A stretch of DNA of 64,000 bases from Maricaulis sp048270265 (GCF_048270265.1 NZ_JBLWTD010000004.1:1-64000); one strand, 5' to 3'; shown: positions 8,685 through 17,285, numbered from the stretch's first letter. The notes: generated by a model not told the origin, from the sequence alone. Translations and numbers: made by a program.

Positions 8685-10469
8685 TCAGCCGGCGCGGGCG
8701 ATCCGCCGCGGCTGCTGGTCCTGCCGGTCGGCGACCAGCACCTGCGTCAGCAATTGGCGCAATTCGGAAATATTGACCGGCTTGTCGAGGCAGGCGAGGA
8801 AACCCGCTTCGGCGAGTTCCCGCCGCGCATGACCGGAGGCCAGCGCAGTGACCGCGACGACCGGGACAGCGGCGGTCGCCGGGTCTGCCTGCAGCAGGCG
8901 GTGGGCCATATAGCCGTCCATGCCCGGCATCTGGATATCCATCAGGATCAGGTCATAGGGCCTGGCGGCCGCGGCAGTGATCGCCTCGGCCCCGCTTGCC
9001 ACGCAATCAATGCGGATCTGCTCGCCGACCAGGGATTGTCCCAGCATCGCCGCGATGACCAGCCGGTTGGTGGCCACATCGTCAACCGCGAGGATCGAAA
9101 CCGGCTCATCGAGATGAAGCGGTGCCGGCACCGCCCTGTCCGCTGGCGCCTTCAGGCTGCCGGCGCGGCGCGTGCGGACCGAGAAGGAAAATTGCGAACC
9201 GATCCCGGCATGGCTCTCGACATCGATGCGGCCGCCCATGCGCTCGGCCAGCTTGCGGCAGATCGCCAGCCCCAGACCGGTCCCGCCATACTTGCGGGTC
9301 GTCGAACTGTCGGCCTGGCTGAAGGCGTCGAAGATTGTCTCCAGCTTCTCGCTGGCAATGCCCTCGCCGCTGTCGCTGACGCTGACCACCGTCTCGATCA
9401 GGCCCTCGGCATCGGCCGGCTCCTGATGCACATCGACGCAGATGCGGCCGCTATTGGTGAACTTCACCGCATTGCCCAGAAGGTTGTTGAGGACCTGACG
9501 GATACGCAGCGGATCGCCGCACAGATTGGGCTCCGCGACGTCATGGGTGCCAAAGACCAGCTCGACGCCCTTGCTCTCGGCCTGCAGGCGCCAGTGCGCC
9601 GTGGCGCTCCCGGCCAGCGCGACAATATCCAGATCGACCGTCTCGAGCGCCACGGCGCCCGCCTCGATCTTGGACAGGTCAAGAATGTCATTGAGCAATT
9701 CCAGCAGGTTCTCACCCGACTCATTGATCACCGCAAGCCGGTCCGCCTGCTGGGCCGTCAGGGATTCATCGTCGAGCAGGACCCGGCTCATCCCGAGCAC
9801 ACCGTTCAGGGGTGTGCGGATTTCATGGCTCATCATGGCCAGGAATTCCGATTTGGAACGATTGGCCGCCTCGGCCGCCGCCAGCGCGCGCTGCAGACGC
9901 TCATTGGCCTCGGCCAGCTCGACATTGGCGGCATGGGTGGCCGAACGGAAGGTGGACGCAAAAAAGCTCACCCACAGACAGGTAAATCCGGCCACGAGCG
10001 CAAGCACGGCGACAAGGCTCGAGGGCATCGTCGCCAGCTCGGTTCCGGCCAGGCGCTGGCTGACGAGAACAACGGTCGACAGCAGGCCGATGACGGCCAC
10101 GCCGGCGGCCATGGCAGCGCGCGCGCCCCAGGCGATATAGACGCCCAGCGCAATGACCGGCAGGTAGATCATGGCCGGCGGGAAGCCGCCCCGATTGCCC
10201 CAGACCGCCCCGGCCAGGGTCGCAGAGGTCACCGCCAGCACCAGCACGATGGTCAGATTCGGACGGTGCAGCCGCAAGCCCACCAGGCCCGACAGCGCAA
10301 TCGCCAGCATGGCCGCGAGACTGAGCGCAGCCATGCCGGGCCGCCCCTCGCCCGAGAGGGTCAGCACCAGCACATTGATCAAGGCCGTCGCGACCATGGT
10401 CACGGTGAAGGCGAGTGCGACGCGGTACTGGATTCTCCGGTCGAAGCCGGTATCGGCCTTGACCCTCAT
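8685..10469 (-). CDS. Hybrid sensor histidine kinase with C-terminal receiver domain
   Basis: 594 residues. About six transmembrane helices occupy residues 15-170, with no HAMP, then a short coiled coil (ELAEANERLQRALAAAEAANR). HisKA has the H-box SHEIRTPLNG (His near 215), followed by HATPase N (LLGNAVKF), G1 (DSGEGI) and G2 (GGTGLGLAI) boxes. The receiver domain has a DD pair, phospho-acceptor Asp in LILMDIQMPGMDG and Lys in LDKPV. No partner regulator is adjacent. The start at 10469 is uncertain: an ATG at 10568 is in frame, but the codons between are AT-rich and unlike the rest of the gene, so that stretch is probably leader. Confidence 0.9.
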   Translation of the reverse strand: MRVKADTGFDRRIQYRVALAFTVTMVATALINVLVLTLSGEGRPGMAALSLAAMLAIALSGLVGLRLHRPNLTIVLVLAVTSATLAGAVWGNRGGFPPAMIYLPVIALGVYIAWGARAAMAAGVAVIGLLSTVVLVSQRLAGTELATMPSSLVAVLALVAGFTCLWVSFFASTFRSATHAANVELAEANERLQRALAAAEAANRSKSEFLAMMSHEIRTPLNGVLGMSRVLLDDESLTAQQADRLAVINESGENLLELLNDILDLSKIEAGAVALETVDLDIVALAGSATAHWRLQAESKGVELVFGTHDVAEPNLCGDPLRIRQVLNNLLGNAVKFTNSGRICVDVHQEPADAEGLIETVVSVSDSGEGIASEKLETIFDAFSQADSSTTRKYGGTGLGLAICRKLAERMGGRIDVESHAGIGSQFSFSVRTRRAGSLKAPADRAVPAPLHLDEPVSILAVDDVATNRLVIAAMLGQSLVGEQIRIDCVASGAEAITAAAARPYDLILMDIQMPGMDGYMAHRLLQADPATAAVPVVAVTALASGHARRELAEAGFLACLDKPVNISELRQLLTQVLVADRQDQQPRRIARAG

Positions 10470-10637
10470 CAACCCGTCGAGGCGTTTCCAGAATATGGCT
10501 GAATCTCCCAAGTTACGGGTCGATACAGGCCTGTTACGCGTTAAATTTCCATGAGCTGAATTAATCATGACTCGCGCAGCTGTATTGCGCGCACGTCCGG
10601 GCCATGTTGCGGGGTGGATCGGCGCCCCCGATTGTGA

Positions 10638-10658
10638 TTGGCACCCGTATCGTGCCAA
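10638..10658. promoter_or_regulatory. Palindromic operator-like site upstream of the MFS gene
   Basis: TTGGCAC and GTGCCAA form a perfect 7-bp dyad around a 7-nt spacer in the divergent region between the histidine kinase and MFS genes, 63 bp before the MFS start. It could be a repressor site; no cognate regulator is adjacent. The left arm resembles a sigma-54 -24 element, but no -12 TTGC follows at the right distance. Confidence 0.4.
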
Positions 10659-10720
10659 ACCGACGGGAACGGCCGGGAAGGTTTGGCAACAGCCCGCGAC
10701 AGACGAAGGGAATATCGACA

Positions 10721-12010
10721 ATGACGGCACCCGGCGACGACAGCAAGCTGATCGACGAATACCGCAATATCGCCGCCGTCGTGACCGCGCTGGCCCTGCT
10801 GCAGGCCGCCACCGGAGCCATCTCGGTCGTCGGGCCACTGACACTGATCGCCCAGGGCGCCTCGACGCTGACCATTGGTGCCATCGCCTCAAGCTATGCC
10901 CTCGGCTTCATGCTCGGTGCCCGGCTGGCACCGGCAGAAATCCGCCAGATCGGCCATATCCGCGCCTTCGCCGCCTTCGCCGCGATCGGCTCGCTGGCTG
11001 CGGGCGGACTCTATCTCAGCGCCCACACGGCCTGGTGGATGCTGATGCAGGCCCTGATCGGCCTGAGTGTCGCGGGCCTGTTTGCCTCGGGCGAAAGCTG
11101 GATCGCCGGCGCCGCACCGGCCGCGCGGCGCGGTGCCGTGCTCGGCTTCTACCTCGTGACCTCCAAGCTGGGCTTCATGATCGGCCCCTTCCTCGCCGCC
11201 TACACCACTCCGGGCGGTGCGGCCGGTTTCCTGCTCGTCAGCGCCCTGTTCACCGCTAGCCTGATCCCCGTCTCGGCGACACGCCGCGCCGAACCGCCGG
11301 CGCCCAGCGCTGAGCCCTTCGGCCCGATCCGGCTGTGGCAAACGGCGCCCTCGGCCGTGATCGCGGCCTTCATCGCCGGCGTCGTCAATGGCGCCGTCTT
11401 GCAGCTCTACGCCCTCTTCATCACCGACCTCTCTCCCGATTCCGTCGCCAGCATGGCGGCTGTATTCAATGCGGCGATGATGGCCGGCACGGTCCTGGCG
11501 CAATGGCCGGCGGGCATGATTTCCGACCATTTCGACCGCCGCATCGTCATCGCTGTGCTGGCCGTCATCAGCGGACTGGCGGCCGGGCTGCTGGCCCTGT
11601 TTGCGATGCAATTGCCCATGCCCATGGTCTTCGTCCTGGCGGCGCTCTGGGGGGCTGGATCGCTGTCCTTCTACGGTATTGCGGTCGCCCATGCGGCGGA
11701 CCGGGCCGAACCGGGCCAGTCGGCCAACATGATGTCGGGGATACTGATCCTGTGGGCGACCGGCTCGATGCTTGGCCCGGCCATGGCCGGCGGCGTGATG
11801 AGCCTGACCGGCGGTGGCGGCCTGTTCCTGTTTGCGGCAGGGGGCCTGTTTGTCCTGGCAGCCGCCATGCTCTACCGGCGCGCCGGCGTGCGGCAGGTGG
11901 CCGAAAGCGACAAGGGCGAATTCGCCCCGAGTACCGCGACCAGTGTTTCGGCGGCGGACCTCAACCCGATGACCGACGGGGATGAGGAGGAGGCCGGGCC
12001 GGAGGGCTGA
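10721..12010 (+). CDS. Major facilitator superfamily transporter (YcaD/UMF2-like)
   Basis: 429 residues with twelve hydrophobic segments beginning 'VVTALALLQAATGAISVVGPLTLIAQGAS', characteristic of YcaD-like MFS proteins. The loop 2-3 motif 'LGFMLGARLAPAEIRQIGHIR' and a second-half motif 'ISDHFDRRIVIAVLAVISGLAAG' correspond to the MFS G-x-x-x-D-R-x-G-R-R signature. The ATG at 10721 follows ACGAAGGG. The cytoplasmic tail is acidic. It probably exports a small molecule from the cytoplasm; the substrate is unknown. It is divergently transcribed from the hybrid kinase gene. Confidence 0.9.
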   Translation: MTAPGDDSKLIDEYRNIAAVVTALALLQAATGAISVVGPLTLIAQGASTLTIGAIASSYALGFMLGARLAPAEIRQIGHIRAFAAFAAIGSLAAGGLYLSAHTAWWMLMQALIGLSVAGLFASGESWIAGAAPAARRGAVLGFYLVTSKLGFMIGPFLAAYTTPGGAAGFLLVSALFTASLIPVSATRRAEPPAPSAEPFGPIRLWQTAPSAVIAAFIAGVVNGAVLQLYALFITDLSPDSVASMAAVFNAAMMAGTVLAQWPAGMISDHFDRRIVIAVLAVISGLAAGLLALFAMQLPMPMVFVLAALWGAGSLSFYGIAVAHAADRAEPGQSANMMSGILILWATGSMLGPAMAGGVMSLTGGGGLFLFAAGGLFVLAAAMLYRRAGVRQVAESDKGEFAPSTATSVSAADLNPMTDGDEEEAGPEG

Positions 12011-12094
12011 ACCTGCCGGAAAGCCGGAAATGGCCGGCGGGTATGCTATGGCCTGTGCGCAGCAATCGCGAGTACACTCGCAAACTCGATTTAT

Positions 12095-12265
12095 GGAGCC
12101 TTTAGTAGTTGCAAATTCAGACACCGGACTTCGGACTAATATATCGAAATAGTCGCTGATTTTCCCGGCAATATTTCCTGACGCCCGGACGAAGATTAAT
12201 TTAATCGCACCTGCATCTCTTGCTTTTTCCTGCAATTTCTCTATTCCATCGCGCTCTATTCCCAA
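12095..12265 (-). pseudogene. Possible decayed SIS-domain (phosphosugar isomerase, GmhA-like) fragment in the 12.0-12.3 kb gap
   Basis: The 302-bp gap 12011-12312 is markedly AT-richer than its surroundings. Read on the minus strand it encodes a peptide of about 57 residues resembling the C-terminal part of GmhA/SIS proteins: 'IEKLQEKARDAGAIKLIFV' aligns with the helix and strand 'AI..AREKGMKVITLTG', and 'GKISDYFDILVRSP' with 'GKMAGTADIEIRVP'. There is a stop just upstream and no start with a ribosome site, so if real it is a relic. The match was made by eye and could be chance. Confidence 0.25.
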
Positions 12266-12312
12266 TCAATCCACCCACCGGACTCAATCGTCACGAGGAG
12301 ACGCCTCCCCCT

Positions 12313-12834
12313 ATGAATCATGGCCAACGCCCCAACCGCATCGCCGCTTTCGCCGCCGAAAAAGTCAATATCCAGCAATTGCAGGACGCATCCGAAACCT
12401 TTGGCCGCCAGAACCGGCGCCTGACCCTGGTTTCCGATCAGCAGGCCGCATTGCGCGGCTATAACGGCCCGTCCGAACTCAATTTCGCGATCACCGAAAC
12501 GACGGCTGAACTGGATGCAGGCGAGTATGAGGCCCTGGTTCTGCTTGAGGGCGCCCCGCTGCTCGACGCCAGTGCACACGCGCTGATCAAACTCTTCCTC
12601 GCCGCCGACAAGCCCGTGATTGCCCTCACGGGTAGCGCAGCCCTGCTCGCCGATCACACCACGACCGCGATCGACGCGCCGGAATCGGCCGCGGCCATCC
12701 TGGGCGGCAATCTCTACGTCAATACCGACGAGGATTGCGATCTCAAGATCGTCGAGGCCATTGCCAAGCATTTGCTGGCGACCAATGGCGGTGCCGCGCC
12801 CGAAACCAAGCGCCGCGCCGGCGGCCGCTACTAG
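12313..12834 (+). CDS. DJ-1/PfpI-like protein lacking the catalytic cysteine
   Basis: 173 residues, cytoplasmic. The centre and C-terminal half follow the DJ-1/PfpI fold: 'ETTAELDAGEYEALVLLEGAPLLDASAHALIKLFLAADKPVIALTGSAALLA'. In active family members the 'A-I-C-H-G' nucleophile elbow sits where this protein has A-L-T-G-S, so the nucleophilic Cys is absent. The N-terminal 'EKVNIQQLQDASETFGRQNRRLTLVSDQ' matches the first strand and helix of the type fused to large catalases, but shortened. It is probably non-enzymatic. A GAGGAG site lies 13 bp upstream of the ATG, rather far. The C-terminus ends in a basic GGRY tail. Confidence 0.75.
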   Translation: MNHGQRPNRIAAFAAEKVNIQQLQDASETFGRQNRRLTLVSDQQAALRGYNGPSELNFAITETTAELDAGEYEALVLLEGAPLLDASAHALIKLFLAADKPVIALTGSAALLADHTTTAIDAPESAAAILGGNLYVNTDEDCDLKIVEAIAKHLLATNGGAAPETKRRAGGRY

Positions 12835-13089
12835 GCTTCGCATAACGCCTGACCGAACCGGAAGACCCGCCTGCCCTGCTCCCGCAACCGGGAGGGGGCG
12901 GGCCGGCTCCCGGCTCATGCCTGCCGCCGGATGACCGGCGCGATACCAGCCGCCACAGCCGCCCGATGCGTCAAACCCCGGGCCCGTTTGACCGCCCGCT
13001 GCGAAATCACGGCCCTGCCCGGCAAACTTGCGACGGATTCACGCTTGCTGCACGTATAGATTCCTGCCGCGCCAACGCTGGAGTCCGCA

Positions 13090-14241
13090 TTGTCCTTTCG
13101 CCGCATCATTTTCTGGTCCCATCTCAGCGTCGGCGTCACCGTCGGACTGATTGTCTTCCTGCTGTCGGCCACCGGCGTCTTGCTGACCTATGAGCGGCAG
13201 ATGCTCGACAGCGCCGGGGTGCGGCTCAGCCAGGACACGATGGCGGGCGCCCCCCTGACCGCCGACGAGCTTGCCGTGATCGCCGCCCGTGATGGCAGCC
13301 AGGCCCAGCGCTCGCTGGTGTTTCACCGCGATGCCGACCGGCCTGTCGAGATCAGTGCCGGGCGCGGACGCACCAGCCTGGTCCATCCCTATACCGGCGA
13401 GCCGCTGGAAAGCGGAGCCGGGCCGATGCAGGATTTCTTCCGCTCCGTCACCAGCCTGCACCGCTATCTGGCGATGAGCGGCGAGGCGCGCGAAACCGGT
13501 GCGGCCATCACCGGCGCAGCCAATCTCGCCTTTCTCTTCATTCTGGTCAGCGGTTTTTACCTGTGGTGGCCCAAGGCCTGGCGCTGGTCCTTCATCAAGC
13601 TCAACCTGCTGTTCCGCAAAAACCTGCCCAGCGCGAAAGCCCGCGATTACAACTGGCACCACGTGTTCGGCATCTGGGCCCTGGTGCCCCTGCTTGCCGT
13701 GGTGATTTCCGGAGTGGTGATTTCCTATCCCTGGGCGGGCAATCTGCTGGCGCGCGCCTATGGCGAAGCGCCCTCGGCCCAGCGCGGACCGCCAGGCAGC
13801 GGCGGCGGCGACGCGGATGCCGGGCAGGAACTGGCACCGCTGCAACACAGCGCCGCCCTGCAGGACATGCTCGAGACCGCCCGCGCGTCCGACAGCCGCT
13901 GGCGCACCATCTCGATCGCCCTGCCGGCGAGCCCGTCGGCACCTTCAGTCGAACTGACCGTCGATACCGGCAATGGCGCCCAATATGACCGCAAACGCCT
14001 GCTGACCTTCGACCGCAGCGATGGCAGCCTGCTGACCGATGTTGTCGTGGCCCAGACCCAGTCACCCTATCGCCGGGCGCGCATCTATCTGCGTTTCCTG
14101 CATACCGGTGAAGTCTATGGCTGGTGGGGACAGACCCTGGCCGGGCTCGGATCCCTCGCCGCGCTCTTCCTGGTGTGGACCGGCCTGGCGCTGGCCTGGC
14201 GGCGCCTGATCCTGCCACTCTGGCGCAAACGCAGGGCCTAG
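13090..14241 (+). CDS. PepSY-associated transmembrane protein (iron-regulated membrane protein type)
   Basis: 383 residues. Four transmembrane helices alternate with periplasmic PepSY-like segments. Family motifs are 'RIIFWSHLSVGVTVGLIVFLLSATGVLLTYERQM' at the N-terminus, 'LHRYLA', 'YLWWPK.W', 'YNWHHVFGIWALVPLLAVVISGVVISY' and the terminal 'LHTGEVYGWWGQTLAGLGSLAALFLVWTGLALAWRR'. Conserved His residues in the helices suggest haem or metal binding. The family is often iron-regulated and proposed to act in ferric-siderophore reduction. The start is TTG at 13090 with GGAG six bases upstream. No Fur box was found upstream. Confidence 0.88.
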   Translation: MSFRRIIFWSHLSVGVTVGLIVFLLSATGVLLTYERQMLDSAGVRLSQDTMAGAPLTADELAVIAARDGSQAQRSLVFHRDADRPVEISAGRGRTSLVHPYTGEPLESGAGPMQDFFRSVTSLHRYLAMSGEARETGAAITGAANLAFLFILVSGFYLWWPKAWRWSFIKLNLLFRKNLPSAKARDYNWHHVFGIWALVPLLAVVISGVVISYPWAGNLLARAYGEAPSAQRGPPGSGGGDADAGQELAPLQHSAALQDMLETARASDSRWRTISIALPASPSAPSVELTVDTGNGAQYDRKRLLTFDRSDGSLLTDVVVAQTQSPYRRARIYLRFLHTGEVYGWWGQTLAGLGSLAALFLVWTGLALAWRRLILPLWRKRRA

Positions 14242-14314
14242 CGGCCAGCGGCGAAGTTTCGCCCAATTTCGCGGGCAGTTTCGGCCCGAACACAAACCGG
14301 CCGGAGCTGCCCGC

Positions 14315-14473
14315 ATGGACGTCCTACGCATCATTCTCTCTATCCTGCTGCCGCCGCTCGGCGTCTTCCTGAAAGAGGGATTCGGACTGCAATTCTGGAT
14401 CAATATCCTTCTGACCCTGCTGGGCTATGTCCCGGGCGTGCTGCATGCCGTCTGGATTATCGCCAGACGATGA
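14315..14473 (+). CDS. YqaE/Pmp3 family small membrane protein
   Basis: A 52-residue hydrophobic protein with two membrane helices: 'LRIILSILLPPLGVFL' and 'FWINILLTLLGYVPGVLHAVWII'. The PPLGVF and LLT..GY.PG..HA motifs are diagnostic of the Pmp3/UPF0057 proteolipids, which affect membrane potential and salt stress tolerance in plants and yeast. The ATG at 14315 follows CGGAG. It lies 16 bp before the DUF4112 gene and 73 bp after the PepSY gene, so it may be co-transcribed with either. Confidence 0.85.
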   Translation: MDVLRIILSILLPPLGVFLKEGFGLQFWINILLTLLGYVPGVLHAVWIIARR

Positions 14474-14488
14474 CGCGGAGACGGTCCG

Positions 14489-14881
14489 ATGCATGATGAT
14501 GAACGCCCTGATGCGGCTGACGAGGATGCAGGCAATCGCGAACTGGCCCGGCTGGAGAGCCTGGCCGACTGGCTCGATACCCGGTTTCGCATCCCCGGCA
14601 CCTCGATCCGTTTCGGGCTCGACGGCCTGATCGGCCTGGTTCCCGGCCTCGGCGATCTCGCCATGCTGGCGCCCGCCTTCTATCTCATCGCCCGCGCCGC
14701 CGCCCTCGGCGCCCCGCTGCATGTGCTGGCGCGGATGCTGGTCAATACCTCGCTCGATCTGGTGATCGGCGCCATTCCCGTCGTCGGCGATATTTTCGAC
14801 GTCGCCTTCAAGGCCAATCGCCGCAACACCGCCCTGCTGGCCCGCTTTCTGGAGCGCAAGAAGGCAAAGCGGATCCGCTAG
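14489..14881 (+). CDS. DUF4112 domain-containing membrane protein
   Basis: 130 residues. The DUF4112 pattern is clear: 'LADWLDTRFRIPGTSIRFGLDGLIGLVPGLGDLAMLAPAFYLI' and 'LVIGAIPVVGDIFDVAFKANRRN.ALL'. Two or three hydrophobic helices are each preceded by a G-(L/I)-(V/I)-P-(G/V)-(L/V)-G-D motif. The function is unknown. The ATG at 14489 has GGAG eight bases upstream, and the gene follows the Pmp3-like gene by 15 bp, suggesting one transcript for the two small membrane proteins. Confidence 0.9.
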   Translation: MHDDERPDAADEDAGNRELARLESLADWLDTRFRIPGTSIRFGLDGLIGLVPGLGDLAMLAPAFYLIARAAALGAPLHVLARMLVNTSLDLVIGAIPVVGDIFDVAFKANRRNTALLARFLERKKAKRIR

Positions 14882-14914
14882 CGGAGTTATCCCCGCCCTC
14901 CTGCGATGATCCGA

Positions 14915-14997
14915 CGTCATCCTGGCGCAAGTCAGGACCTAGACGTGACAAGCGCGGAGCCCGGTCTATCGAGGTCCCGTCTTGCGTCGGGATGACG
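14915..14997. repeat. Long imperfect inverted repeat with 26-bp arms
   Basis: Arms 14915-14940 and 14972-14997 are complementary at about 21 of 26 positions, with perfect outer ends CGTCATCC/GGATGACG. The sequence type (CGTCATCC.G.CGCAAG...GGACC) is a common intergenic palindrome in alphaproteobacteria. A second short repeat, 'TTATCCCCGCCC', occurs on either side (14887 and 15012). No gene is seen in the 500-bp gap 14882-15381. Confidence 0.7.
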
Positions 14998-15228
14998 ATA
15001 AATTGGCGATGTTATCCCCGCCCCCTCCGCCAGCGCGTATGCTTCCAGCGTTCCGGTTGCACGGGAGGCGTGAGCTCAGTCACTTGCGGCGATCGGGAGC
15101 GTGGAGCCCATCCGCACAAAGGCGTGACAGCCCGAGTTCCGGTGGGGCCATGATCGGGGAAGTGAGGCATTAGGGCTCGACCAATCTTCCACGGTCATTT
15201 CGAGGCAGGACCCGTGAGGGGCCTGAGT

Positions 15229-15359
15229 AAATCTCCACGTGCGGGACGTCTCGGATGCCCCCAAAACTTACTCAAGAACCGGCATTCGCCGGCGTCCCGC
15301 ACACCTCCCAATCCGGGGAGGAACCCTCAAACCTCCAGCGGCGAGCCGCGTGGAGATTT
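15229..15359. repeat. 11-bp inverted repeat flanking a non-coding block
   Basis: AAATCTCCACG at 15229-15239 and its exact complement CGTGGAGATTT at 15349-15359 bracket 109 bp of non-coding sequence next to the tRNA gene. The inner segment contains a smaller dyad, CCGGCATTCGCCGG. No transposase or duplicated flank is visible; it may be a degenerate intergenic repeat. Confidence 0.5.
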
Positions 15360-15381
15360 CGGTGCGTCGAAAATGAGAGAG

Positions 15382-15458
15382 TGGTAGGCCCGGAGGGACT
15401 CGAACCCCCAACCAAGCGGTTATGAGCCGCCGGCTCTAACCAGTTGAGCTACAGGCCC
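15382..15458 (-). tRNA. tRNA-Ile2 (anticodon CAU, lysidine-modified type)
   Basis: A 77-nt cloverleaf with encoded CCA. The D-arm has GCTC..GAGC, the anticodon loop is CTCATAA, and the T-arm is GGGGG-TTCGAGT-CCCTC. A CAU anticodon may be Met or Ile2. The anticodon stem and variable region (GGCGG-loop-CCGCT-TGGTT) match E. coli tRNA-Ile2 rather than elongator Met, and the initiator's three G-C pairs and C1-A72 mismatch are absent. The first acceptor pair is G1-U72, a wobble. It would need TilS to read AUA. Confidence 0.9.
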
Positions 15459-15527
15459 GCTCGACAAGCGAGGACGCCATCGATACTGCGTCTTGCCGCG
15501 CAGGCCAAGGCATTGCGGCAGACGATA

Positions 15528-17285
15528 TCAGCCGGCCCGCGCGCGGCGGTGTTTCGGGCCGATGCTGAACACCATGAGATGCGCCAGCAGCACCAGCGCC
15601 AGAATGATGAGCTCGATCTGGTCCCGCAGCCAGAAGGCCGGACTGCCGACCTCGGTCCAATAGGCCCGCGACGCCTGCGTCGCATCGGAATAGGCGCCCG
15701 GTTGCGGTCGCGCCGGCACGACCGCGGCGGCAACTTGCGGCGAGACGAATTCATAGCCCATCGCCTGCAGAGCGGTGGTCAGTTCGGTCAGCCGGGCCGG
15801 GTCGAGATACCAGTGGAAGAAGAAACTGGCATAGCTGTCGCGAAGCACCAGATTGCGCCGCGCCGTTTCCAGCATCGCATCCATGGAACGTCCATGAACA
15901 CTGCCCGCAGGGGCCCAGTTGCCGAGGGTCTCAGGCAGGATCAGATCGCCGCGGATATCGCGCACCGGATAGGGGAAGAATTGTTCGCTGAACAGGGACG
16001 GATCAACATCGGGATCACCCGAGGCCTCGCCGCCGAAATACAGGACCCGTTCGAGCCGGGCCGGAAAGCGCTGGCCCATGGAGCGATAGGCCGATGGCGA
16101 TGCGGCATAATGCGGCGAGGTGAAGATCCAGGGCCGTGGCAGGCCGGCGGTTTCCCAGTTGGCGAAGGCCAGGTCGAGCCTGTCATCCCACATCGCGCTG
16201 TCATCATCAGCCAGGGGGCCGAGCAGGTCGAACCCGCCCTCGGCATCGAGGCCAACGCGGAAGAATTCATAATCACTGCCGCTGACACCGAAATTCGGAT
16301 TGGGGATATCGCCATGCTGGTGCGTCTGCCCATGCATGATGAGCGTGCCGCCGGCGCGGGCCATGTCCCGCAGGGCACTGGCCAGATAGGGGCGCGCGTT
16401 CAGGCTGAAGCGGCGCTCGCGTCCGTTGGAATAGTGTCCGGCCGGATCGGCGAAGGTGTCATAGACGGTCGCGGAGAAGGGCACATCAAGCGCCTCGATC
16501 GCCGCCAGCAGGATCTGGATCTGCTCGGGATCGGCATTGGGGCCGATATCCTCGATCCGCATCAGGGCCTGGCGGACATCCGGGGCGTCCGGGGCCAGGG
16601 TGCGCGACAGGATGTCGGCAAACACCAGATAGCGGTCATCCTCGCTGGCATAGGCCATCGGGCTTTCGCTGATCCAGGTCAGGTCTCCGGAGCGCAGGGC
16701 CCAGGGGGCGAGTTCGCCATCGGCGGCCTGCATCTGTGCCAGGACCTCGACACGTTCGGGATCGGTAATGCGCACTTCGGCAACGCGGTCAGTGCTCAGC
16801 GGATTGCGCGTGAAATGTTCACCGCGATAGACGACATCGGGGAAGACCTTGGTGGTGGCCGCCTCGGCGAGCCAGCCGACCTGCGCGGCCAGACCCGGCG
16901 CTGCCGCCTGCAGGCTGGCCGGATCAGGCTGGATCCACATCGTGGTGCCTTCGCCATTCATGGCGTCGTCAAGCAGGGCTGCGGGCAGGCTCTGACCATA
17001 GGTCGAATTGACCACGATCAGGGCGTCATGGCCGTCACGGTCATGGGGTTGATACTCGGAGATCGCCGCCAGTGCTGCCTCGGCATGACGCCCGGCCAGA
17101 TTGGCAATATTGACCGCATGCAGCTCGCCCAGGGCGTGATCCTCGCCCTCATCGGGATAGAGGACCAGAACGCTGGAGCGCTGCGGCACAGCTGTCGCTT
17201 CTGTTTCCGCATTGATCTCCCCGTGCAGCGGGTAGATCAGTGCGCCCCAGAGCGCGGTCAGCAATATGGTCAGGCGAATAATCAT
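15528..17285 (-). CDS. DUF2334 domain-containing membrane-anchored deacetylase-like protein
   Basis: 585 residues. An N-terminal signal or anchor helix and a C-terminal transmembrane helix (IELIILALVLLAHLMVFS) bracket a large periplasmic part. The central domain is the DUF2334 version of the polysaccharide deacetylase barrel: 'RIEDIGPNADPEQ', 'MHGQTHQHGD', and 'FTSPHYAASPSAYRSMG'. The Asp and His-x(3-4)-His are candidate metal ligands. Similar proteins occur with exopolysaccharide loci, but no glycosyltransferase is nearby. The gene is read toward the tRNA, 69 bp away. Substrate unknown. Confidence 0.85.
   Translation of the reverse strand: MIIRLTILLTALWGALIYPLHGEINAETEATAVPQRSSVLVLYPDEGEDHALGELHAVNIANLAGRHAEAALAAISEYQPHDRDGHDALIVVNSTYGQSLPAALLDDAMNGEGTTMWIQPDPASLQAAAPGLAAQVGWLAEAATTKVFPDVVYRGEHFTRNPLSTDRVAEVRITDPERVEVLAQMQAADGELAPWALRSGDLTWISESPMAYASEDDRYLVFADILSRTLAPDAPDVRQALMRIEDIGPNADPEQIQILLAAIEALDVPFSATVYDTFADPAGHYSNGRERRFSLNARPYLASALRDMARAGGTLIMHGQTHQHGDIPNPNFGVSGSDYEFFRVGLDAEGGFDLLGPLADDDSAMWDDRLDLAFANWETAGLPRPWIFTSPHYAASPSAYRSMGQRFPARLERVLYFGGEASGDPDVDPSLFSEQFFPYPVRDIRGDLILPETLGNWAPAGSVHGRSMDAMLETARRNLVLRDSYASFFFHWYLDPARLTELTTALQAMGYEFVSPQVAAAVVPARPQPGAYSDATQASRAYWTEVGSPAFWLRDQIELIILALVLLAHLMVFSIGPKHRRARAG

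Noticed and set aside
8754..10502. 582-codon plus-strand frame opposite the histidine kinase
   Set aside because: Antisense shadow; the kinase motifs on the other strand are unambiguous.
10638..10655. Possible sigma-54 promoter (TGGCAC at 10639)
   Set aside because: The -12 TTGC element is missing at the required spacing.
12256..12918. 220-codon minus-strand frame opposite the DJ-1-like gene
   Set aside because: No motif and poor start; the plus-strand frame has the DJ-1-like pattern. It is the less likely of the two but cannot be excluded by sequence alone.
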